Source: Polyodon spathula
Taxonomy: Eukaryota > Chordata > Actinopteri > Acipenseriformes > Polyodontidae
NCBI RefSeq assembly: GCF_017654505.1
Contig: NC_054543.1
Span: 23,784,339-23,848,338, forward strand
Reading direction: 5' to 3'
DNA: 64,000 bases
The position numbers and the translations under genes were made by a program. Of this stretch, positions 56,665-64,000 are shown piece by piece (position 1 is the stretch's first letter; each line of letters opens with the position of its first letter). Under the pieces are notes generated by a model, which did not search any database, was not told the origin of the DNA, and worked only from the letters and a program-made list of their open reading frames with translations.

Positions 56665-57105
56665 TATCACAGAATTTTGTGATAGGGAATTGTCACGTAA
56701 TTATGTGATAATTTCTAATCACATGATAATTCTTAAGACAAGGTACTGCAACACTGCGTTGCTGGAAGCTTTCTCTATAATCAGAATGACTGTGTGGTCT
56801 TTCATTTCCATGTATTAGTGACACCAGCTTAAAATTCAGTTTCTGCAAGTGTGTTTATACTCTTAGTAAATGTACAGGTTTATAGAATATAAACATTATG
56901 CATGGACAAATGTGATCGCAAAGTTACGTTTTTTCAAAGCTGGTAAAGGATTTACTCAGTAAATCCTTACATGTGCTTATTAGAGTTACTGTATCGTACT
57001 TACAGCTTATCTACTCAAACAACATGGTAGTAAAAAGCCCCCATAAATGATCCCTATCATGAAATTATGTGATATTTCCATATCATAAAATTATGTATTA
57101 TACAG
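56663..57105. other. non-coding stretch, nothing recognised
   Basis: AT-rich. The words TTATGTGAT and ATCACATGAT recur near 56690-56730 and 57065-57100. No gene is seen. Confidence 0.45.
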
Positions 57106-58204
57106 TATCCATTGATTGTGTATGTGTGCCATTCAGAGGGTCAATGGGCAAGACAAAAGATTTAAGTGCCTTTGAACGTGGTACGGTAGTAGGTGCCAGG
57201 CGCGTCGGTTTGATGTGTCAAGAACTGTTGGGTTTTTCAGGGTCAACAGTTTCCCATGTGTATCAAGGATGGTCCACCACCCAAAGGACATCCAGCCAAT
57301 GGCAGGCTAGTGTTCGAAAATGGCTCATTGATGAAAGAGGCTAAAGGAGTCTGACACGAATTGTGCAGAGCAACAGACAGGCTACAGTTTGTCAACTGAC
57401 AGTCCAGTACAACATTGGAGCTTAAAGACCCATAAAAGAAGGCACAACTCGTCGTACCTTGACACGAATGGGGTATGGCAGCCGACGACCTAACAGAGTT
57501 CCACTTCTTTTAGCAAAACACAAGAAACTGTGGTTGCAGTGGGCTAAGGAACAAAAACACTGGACACTGGAGGATTGGAAAAACATTGCCTGTTCTGATG
57601 AATCCCGGTTCCTGCTGTTTCACACTGATGGGAGGACTAGGGTATGGAGAAAACCACATGAGTACATGCATCCATCATGCTGCGTGTCAAAATTGCAGGC
57701 TGGTGGTGGTGATGTGATGGTGTGGGGTGTGTTTTCATGGCACACCTTAGGCCCCTTGATAAAAGTAGATCAATGTTTGAATGCCACAGGATATCTGAAC
57801 ATCATTGCCAATTAGGTGCATCCCTTCATGGCAGCAGTGTATCCATCTGCTAACGTATTTTTTCAGCAGGATAATGTCCCATGCCACAAGGCTAGGATTG
57901 TTCAGGAATGGTTCCATGAACAAGACAGTGAATTCAGCTTACTGCAGTGGCCTGCCCAATCACCAGATCTCAATTCAATTGAGCATCTGTGGGATTAGAT
58001 GGAACGAGCTATTCGGAGTAGAGATCCACTACCAGCCAACTTGACACAACAATGGGAAGCATTGGAGTCAACATGGGCCAACATGCCTGTGGAATGCTTT
58101 TGACACCTTGTAGAGTCCATGCCCTGACGAATTGAGGCTGTTCTGAGGGCAAAAGGGGGTGCAACTCAATATTAGGAGGGGGTTCCTAATGTTTTGTACA
58201 CTCA

Positions 58205-58205
<1 letters not shown>
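57106..58205 (+). mobile_element. Tc1-like element, 5'-truncated
   Basis: The right end reads TCCTAATGTTTTGTACACTC and then AGTATA at a TA step, the standard end of a common fish Tc1 family. The left end lacks the matching inverted repeat: homology starts at ATTGATTGTGTATGTGTGCC shortly before the transposase start. A long TA microsatellite begins at the right-hand boundary. Confidence 0.82.
57144..58170 (+). pseudogene. Tc1 transposase, several stops
   Basis: It starts MGKTKDLSAFERGTVVGARR at 57144; STVSHVYQGW marks a helix-turn-helix. A stop near 57342 ends this part. Frame 57459-57815 has MTRMGYGSRRPNRVPLLLAK, HWTLEDWKNIACSDESRFLL (first catalytic Asp) and GGDVMVWGVFSWHTLGPL, then TAG at 57813-57815. 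The next frame, in the same register (57816-57998), has NVFFQQDNVPCHKARIV (second Asp) and AQSPDLNSIEHLWD (third acidic residue). The C-terminus continues in another frame to about 58170 (TLVESMP-like, then [12 protein letters not shown]). All three acidic positions remain, but the reading frame is closed by several stops. Confidence 0.82.

Positions 58206-58281
<76 letters not shown>
58206..58281. repeat. (TA)n microsatellite between two Tc1 elements
   Basis: About 38 TA units join the right end of one Tc1 element to the left end of the next. Confidence 0.97.
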
Positions 58282-58284
<3 letters not shown>

Positions 58285-59872
58285 AGTACTGTGCAAAAGT
58301 TTTAGGCAGGTGTGAAAAAATGTTGTAAAGTAAGAATGCTTTAAAAAATAGACATGTTAATAGATTATATTTATCAATTAACTAAATGCAAAGTGAGTGA
58401 ACAGAAGAAAAATCTAAATCAAATCCATATTTGGTGTGACCACCCTTTGCCTTCAAAACAGCATCAATTCTTCTAGGTACACTTGCACAAAATCAAGGAT
58501 TTTGTAGGCATATAGTCAGGTGTATGATTAAACAATTATACCAAACAGGTGCTAATGATCATCAATTCAATATATAGGTTGAAACACAATCATTAACTGA
58601 AACAGAAACAGCTGTGTAGGAGGAATAAAACTGGGTGAGGAACAGCCAAACTCAGCTAACAAGGTGAGGTTGCTGAAGACAGTTTACTGTCAAAAGTCAT
58701 ACACCATGGCAAGACTGAGCACAGCAACAAGACACAAGGTAGTTATACTGCATCAGCAAGGTCTCTCCCAGGCAGAAATTTCAAGGCAGACAGGGGTTTC
58801 CAGATGTGCTGTCCAAGCTCTTTTGAAGAAGCACAAAGAAACGGGCAACGTTGAGGACCGTAGACGCAGTGGTCGGCCAAGGAAACTTACTGCAGCAGAT
58901 GAAAGACACATCATGCTTACTTCCCTTCGCAATCGGAAGATGTCCAGCAATGCCATCAGCTCAGAATTGGCAGAAAACAGTGGGATCCTGGTACACCCAT
59001 CTACTGTCCGGAGAAGTCTGGTCAAAAGTGGCCTTCATGGAAGACTTGCGGCCAAAAAGCCATACCTCCGACGTGGAAACAAGGCCAAGCGACTCAACTA
59101 TGCACGAAAACACAGGAACTGGGGTGCAGAAAAATGGCAGCAGGTGCTCTGGACTGATGAGTCAAAATTTGAAATATTTGGCTGTAGCAGAAGGCAGTTT
59201 GTTCGCTGAAGGGCTGGAGAGCGGTACACGAATGAGTGTCTGCAGGCAACAGTGAAGCATGGTGGAGGTTCCTTGCAAGTTTGGGGCTGCATTTCTGCAA
59301 ATGGAGTTGGGGATTTGGTCAGAATTAATGGTCTCCTCAATGCTGAGAAGTACAGGCAGATACTTATCCATCATGCAATACCATCAGGGAGGCATCTGAT
59401 TGGCCCCAAATTTATTCTGCAGCATGACAACGACCCCAAACATACAGCGAAAGTCATTAAGAACTATCTTCAGCTTAAAGAAGAACAAGGAGTCCTGGAA
59501 GTGATGGTATGGCCCCCACAGAGCCCTGATCTCAACATCATCAAGTCTGTCTGGGATTACATGAAGAGAGAGAAGCAACTGAGGCTGCCTAAATCCACAG
59601 AAGAACTGTGGTTAGTTCTCCAAGATGTTTGGGCCAACCTACCTGCCGAGTTCCTTCAAAAACTGTGTGCAAGTGTACCTAGAAGAATTGATGTTGTTTT
59701 GAAGGCAAAGGGTGGTCACACCAAATATTGATTTGATGTAGATTTTTCTTCTGTTCACTCACTTTGCATTTTGTTAATTGATAAATATAAACTATTAACA
59801 TGTCTATTTTTGAAAGCATTCTTACTTTACAACATTTTTTCACACCTGCCTAAAACTTTTGCACAGTACTTT
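58282..59872 (+). mobile_element. Tc1-like element with long terminal inverted repeats, nearly intact
   Basis: Ends are AACAGTACTGTGCAAAAGTT and AACTTTTGCACAGTACTT. The inverted repeats run about 210 bases (58284-58493 against 59662-59869) and extend into the last codons of the transposase. TA repeats flank both sides. Length of about 1.59 kb is normal. Only one nonsense change and one catalytic replacement are seen in the gene, which makes it the best preserved transposon of the window. Confidence 0.9.
58706..59731 (+). pseudogene. Tc1 transposase, one stop and one catalytic change
   Basis: A single reading frame of 342 codons starts MARLSTATRHKVVILHQQGL at 58706 and ends VVLKAKGGHTKY at 59731. 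Helix-turn-helix regions (SQAEISRQTGVSRCAVQALL and STVRRSLVKSGLHGR) flank the GRPRKL hook; LWTDESKFEIFG has the first Asp, QHDNDPKHTAK the second. The third catalytic residue, Glu in [13 protein letters not shown] motifs, is Lys here (codon 59543-59545). One in-frame TGA at 59207-59209, probably from CGA, splits it. An upstream Met at 58664 is in frame but the family start is at 58706. Function would be cut-and-paste at TA. Confidence 0.9.
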
Positions 59873-59889
59873 ATATATATATATATATT

Positions 59890-61787
59890 ATGTATTATAT
59901 ATATGTTTTTTGTAACGACTTTACTGAAGGTGCTATCTAGAATAGGAAACATGCAATATGATACATGTATTTACATCTATTAACTTGTATGTTTTAAAAT
60001 TAGTTTAAGGTTTCTAAACAAAGCCTGATCTACCCCGCCATATCCATTGACCTGCACTTAAAATCTAATTTAAATGTTATTTATTGTTCACATTGAAAAT
60101 TCAGCAATGCACTTTCGTACATTTTGATTAACAAGTTCCCCTTATCTAGTCGTTGAGGTGACCTGCGACAATTAAGCTTTTTAAAGAGAAATGTGTTCTT
60201 AACAGCCTCATCAACTCAATTTCAAAGCATTAATGGATTTAACACAAACAAAACAAACAGTATTGTATTAATTACAATACAAAACTGCACAAAAATACTG
60301 CAAACTATAAATGGGACAGGAAAACTATGACAATGTAATTTGCCACCAAGATACTTATTCCACTCTGCAGATTCCACTACAGAGATTTATTTAGGTATAT
60401 TAGTGAAAAGATATAAACTATAAAACATTTCCAATTCAAAGATAATATATACTTTTCAGTGCAAAGGTATCACGTACCACACCATAATCCCTTTTTGATC
60501 AGCTGTACAAATTTAGATTTGAAGGATTCGAACATCTCCAGTTCATCTATAAAAGAAATTTGATGCAGCTTTTTCGTGTCTAGATGTGTTCAGAAACAGA
60601 ACATGGTCTTTCAACGTTTACAGTGAGTGCTGGGACAGATGTTTGAATGTTCAAACACTGCTTGAAATGTATTAGGAGGAAGAAATGACCATGGTCGTAT
60701 TTGTTCATATAACAGAATTTGTAAATGTAATAAAATGATGTCACACAGAAATGAGATCTGAAATAAATAACACTGTTTTTCCTTGCTTAGGTAATTGGAT
60801 GGGGTACTGGGTTTATTTTCTGTAAGATAGTACAAATAATACATTTATAGTTTAGCTAATTCAAAATGTTTGAATTAATGAAATGCTTGAACATGAAACC
60901 CCTACATTCGTCCAGAACTGTCTAGCATACCCTAGACGCTCTATACTATTTACCCATCCATTCTAACTTGACTTGAAACACACACAGAAAAGCAGAGAAA
61001 CAGATGCTGCCTCAGCAATATGTATTCATTCTTTCGAGGCTAATAAATCTGAAAGCAGATTCATCAGAGGATCCCCGGTTGTGTGTGAGGGGTCATAAGG
61101 AAGCTACAAGCAGGCAGGCAAGCCAGAACAGATGGCTTGAGCTGCTGCACATCTGTTTCAGCTGCAGTGAGCTATGAGCACCGCGCATGAGGGGAGCCTG
61201 AAAGCACAATGCAGGATTTGCTCTGCAGCTACTGCTTAAGGCAGGCTTTCATCACCCATATGCAGCCAGAATATTGACAAAAACAGGACTTCCAAGTGGA
61301 AAGTTTAAAAAAAGGAAATACCGTCCAGCAAAATTTTTTAAACTAAACTATAAAACTTGGTCTACCTTGCAGCGTACTAATTAGTCCACTCAAGAAGGCA
61401 CTAGTTGAAACATAAGTCTACTTGACTTGTAATAGTAACATATATGCAACATATCCAAAATACTGTAATACTGTCCAATTACGCTATATTTCCTTTTAGT
61501 ACACTGAAGTATATAGTATTGTATATTCTAGAAAACTGTAGTATTTAAGGATGGTACTATTTTTTTTTTTTTTTATAAGGGTAGTGTCCAGTTGAAATAA
61601 AACATTCCCTCAATGTTCCTTGTTTCTCTAGGGTCCCTTCTAGTGAAGACATTGTCTGCTGCTATCTCTGGTTAGTCTCACATTCTATAAAAGGCTCTCC
61701 TCCCCTAAGTGTCCACTGGGATTTGTTTACACAAAAACACCCTCCCTCTCATGACCCCTGACCCCTGACCCAATGTCAGCTGGCTGA
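59890..61787. other. non-coding stretch
   Basis: A short TA array lies at 59871-59890. 60980-61270 is less AT-rich with CAGATG and CAGCTG E-box words and has the look of a conserved regulatory sequence, which cannot be tested here. No gene is seen. Confidence 0.4.
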
Positions 61788-61957
61788 AAGCATGTCTGTC
61801 TTTTAAAGAATGAGTCAGGGCAGGATCTGTAAAACGTAGTCAGTTGAAAGATGCTTCGCTACCTTTATTTGAAGGCATGTCTGTCTGTTTAAGAAATGAG
61901 TCAGGGCAGGATCTATAAAACCTAATCAGTTGATAGATGCTTTGCTATCTTTTTTTT
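61788..61957 (+). repeat. two-copy tandem repeat, about 85 bp unit
   Basis: GCATGTCTGTCTTTTAAAGA with AATGAGTCAGGGCAGGATCT and CAGTTGAAAGATGCTTCGCT recurs as GCATGTCTGTCTGTTTAAGA, ATGAGTCAGGGCAGGATCTA and CAGTTGATAGATGCTTTGCT immediately downstream. Confidence 0.8.
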
Positions 61958-61987
61958 ATTACCCATACTTATGAAAAAACTATTATT

Positions 61988-62408
61988 ACACCGTGTAACA
62001 ATTTATTTATTTATTTTTTGTTCCTGGGTAGTAAGTGTTATTTCCTAATTGCTTATGCCTGAAAAGTATAGAAAATGGCTATTATTCCCCACAAACTTTG
62101 CTTTTGTGACCAGGACAGTGATATTTCAAAATATCACTATTTCCAATGGGAAAATGGGCAAATGTGTGTCTTTTCGTTCACATAAAGTCAGAAAACATAT
62201 GAATCCAAATTAACATGTATTTGTACTAAAGTAATACAAAAATGACTACAAAAGATTTAGAAGTGAGTAGTTTTTCGAGATTTACGATTATACTGTATTT
62301 ACTACTCACTTCTAAATCTTTTGTATATTAGCCATTTTCTATACTTTTGAGGCATAAGCAATTAAATAACACTTACTACCCAGGAACAAAAATTGTGTTA
62401 CATAGTGT
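61988..62408. mobile_element. palindromic MITE-like element, about 420 bp
   Basis: Left arm GTTCCTGGGTAGTAAGTGTT with GCTTATGCCTGAAAAGTATA and GAAAATGGCTA is mirrored on the right (TAGCCATTTTC, TATACTTTTGAGGCATAAGC, AACACTTACTACCCAGGAAC). A second, inner pair, AAGATTTAGAAGTGAGTAG and CTACTCACTTCTAAATCTT, lies near 62255-62320. Outer ends read ACACCGTGTAACA and GTTACATAGTGT. It has no coding sequence. Family unknown. Confidence 0.7.
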
Positions 62409-62775
62409 TATCAAACTATGGAAGCAAATGAATGACCTCTCAGCTCTCCCCTCCATTTGCTCTAAAGGTAACAGAGGATATTAAATAAGGTATCTCAATG
62501 TCATTTTCACAAACTTATGTGTTTTAAAAGAGGATCAATTGAGTCAATCCATGTTAAATGCTGTGTGGGGTGAGTGTGTTTGTGTGTGTGAGAGAGTGTG
62601 TGCTCCTGGCTTTGTGTATATGTTGTCAGTAACAGTGATGTCCCCGAACTGACACACTTCCCATCTCAGTGCCATCTTCAGTGTTACATATAAGTTACAG
62701 CACTAACAAAGACATGAGCCAGAATATTTCTCTACTTAAAATTTATGATTGAGGTTTGATTGGAAGAGAAGTTTT
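62409..62775. other. non-coding stretch, nothing recognised
   Basis: Contains a short GT-rich tract near 62570-62600. No gene is seen. Confidence 0.45.
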
Positions 62776-63795
62776 ACAGGTGCACCTGGTAAAAACACTG
62801 CCGCGTGGCATGCAGGGTGAGTCATGCAACCAGAGATTGCAAGTTCTTATCCTGGCTGTGTGATGCAGCTGGTCTTCACTGAGGAGGGGAGGGGAGGGGG
62901 GGCTGCATTGGCTTTGACACTCCCAGTGTTGGGGAGCTGGGATCTGTTTCTCCTCATAAGAACATAAGAAAGTTTACAAACAAGCCCATCTTGCTAGTTT
63001 GGTTGTTGGCAGCTTATTGATCACATAATCTCATCAAGCAACTTCTTGAAGGATCCCAGCTTGTCAGCTTCAACAACATTATTGGGGAGTTGGTTCCAGA
63101 CTCCCACAATTCTCTGTGCAAAAAAGTGCCAGTAACACTTTATATTCAGGTGATACTTATTAATGTTGTATACATGTTGTATTAAAATATAATAGAAGTG
63201 TAATAACTGTGTTATAGAGCCAATTATTTTAGCCTGTCTGCATGTGACATGCCTTTCAAACCAGGAATAATTCTGGTTGCTCTTCTTTTTATTCTTTCTA
63301 GAGCAGCAATATCATTTTTGTAGTGAGGTGACCAGAACGGAACACAATATTCTAGATGAGGTCTTACTAATGCATTGTAAAGTTTTAACATTACTTCCCT
63401 TGTTTTAAATTCAACACGTTTTACTATATATCAGAGCATTTTGTTGTTTTTCTTTTTTATAGCTTCCCTACATGGTATAGATGAAGACATGTCTGAGTCA
63501 ACAGAACTCCTAGATCTTTTTCACAGATTCCTTCTTCAATTTCAGTATCTCCCATATGGTATTTCTAATGCAAATTTGTATTACCTGCATGCAGTGCCTT
63601 ACACTGTGGCAACCCCTACAGGTCAGGCATCAAGTGAGCTTGGGGTGGAGATTTGCTGGGTTGGCCTTTGTCCTCGGAGGGTCAGTAGCCTGTGGACATC
63701 CACTCTCGAGTTCCTGGGTGTAAAAAGAAGCAGATTGACTCGTGGGATTGGAGGATAGCCACTGAGCCTTGGGTCCCTGAGCTGTGTGGGGAATC
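62776..63795 (+). mobile_element. tRNA-derived SINE split by a LINE insertion
   Basis: The 5' part (62776-62957: CACCTGGTAAAAACACTGCC, GGGTGAGTCATGCAACC, ending TCTGTTTCTCCTCA) and the 3' part (about 63612-63795: CCCCTACAGGTCAGGCATCA, TTGGCCTTTGTCCTCGGAGG, TCCTGGGTGTAAAAAGAAGC) align to the first and second halves of the SINE at 30036-30335. Between them sits a minus-strand LINE 3' end. The LINE is therefore younger than this SINE. Confidence 0.75.
62958..63605 (-). mobile_element. LINE 3' end nested in the SINE
   Basis: The minus strand encodes, in broken frames, YHMGDTEIEEGICEKDLEVL (63570-63500), a KDLGV-type motif of LINE reverse transcriptase C-termini, and HFFAQRIVGVWNQLPNNVVE followed by FKKLLDEIM and a stop (63130-63020). 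The 3' UTR ends TTTCTTATGTTCTTATG at 62958. About 90 bases of unrelated sequence (63130-63220, AGTAACACTTTATATTCAGG) replace coding sequence in the middle. The original LINE protein end was joined to a 3' tail for target-primed insertion. Confidence 0.7.
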
Positions 63796-63799
63796 GATA

Positions 63800-64000
63800 C
63801 AGTGCAGGACAAAAATTATAGTCATTGGGCATTCCAAATTGGGAGACAATTTTTAATAATTGGAGATTCTACATTTCTATATAAAAAAACAAAAAACAAC
63901 AAAACAAAAAAAAAGTTTTACCACAGTCAGGCTTTGTGCTCATTAAATATCTTGGTATATTGGAACACATCAGTTTCCTTAAAAAATCTTCACATTGCAG
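63800..64000 (+). other. possible Tc1-type terminus at window end
   Basis: ATACAGTGCAGGACAAAAAT at a TA step resembles the start of a Tc1/mariner element or MITE. The window ends before any other end or gene could be seen. Confidence 0.3.

Noticed and set aside
1..64000. CRISPR array, operon or bacterial features
   Set aside because: No regular direct repeats with spacers and no prokaryotic gene organisation; the sequence is plainly vertebrate repeat-rich DNA.

Overview
This window reads as vertebrate nuclear DNA, almost certainly from a ray-finned fish. The mix of transposable elements points that way: DIRS-like tyrosine-recombinase retrotransposons, Gmr1-type Ty3/gypsy elements, L2-like LINEs, several Tc1 transposons, a TTF-finger hAT element and tRNA-derived SINEs, together with long TA and CA microsatellites. 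A non-teleost fish such as a sturgeon or paddlefish is my guess, from the look of the SINE and LINE tails, but it is only a guess. I found no convincing exon of a host gene, and no rRNA gene, CRISPR array or operon. Nearly every coding stretch is a decayed transposable-element gene, so the track is a mosaic of dead mobile DNA with stretches of plain non-coding sequence between.

Layout. 1-3.4 kb: a minus-strand Gmr1-like gypsy element (gag with SCAN-like segment, protease, integrase, reverse transcriptase, running off the left edge). 4.4-5.5 kb: a non-autonomous DNA transposon with a 3-bp target duplication. 6.0-12.9 kb: a minus-strand DIRS element inside a much longer inverted repeat that also duplicates the flanking LINE end. 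12.4-14.3 kb: the L2-like LINE on the right side. 14.3-18.8 kb: mostly featureless. 18.8-21.0 kb: an LTR, a complete but mutated Tc1 element and an AAT microsatellite. 23.5-24.65 kb: a solo LTR. 26.4-28.6 kb: a second Gmr1-like element. 30 kb: a SINE. 32.7-33.2 kb: a solo LTR with a perfect 5-bp target duplication. 35.0-38.1 kb: a second DIRS element, plus strand, deleted inside the recombinase gene. 38-51.5 kb: mostly non-coding, with a palindromic MITE, an LTR, SINE and LINE pieces and a pyrimidine-rich stretch. 51.6-54.0 kb: a hAT transposase. 55.2-59.9 kb: a cluster of four Tc1-family copies threaded through TA microsatellites. 62-63.8 kb: a palindromic repeat and a SINE split by a LINE 3' end.

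The most informative points are: (1) both gypsy-like elements have integrase upstream of reverse transcriptase, the Ty1/copia-like order that defines the Gmr1 group; (2) the gag of the first copy carries a recognisable SCAN-like segment, the retrotransposon relative of the vertebrate SCAN domain; (3) the first DIRS element sits at the centre of an inverted repeat of about 750 bp per arm that reaches well beyond the element and contains a mirrored LINE 3' end; (4) catalytic residues are replaced in several elements (both DIRS recombinases, Tc1 transposases, hAT, LINE and gypsy RT), so these copies are dead, although some of the Tc1 copies look young. All family assignments come from motifs read by eye; no database search was run.
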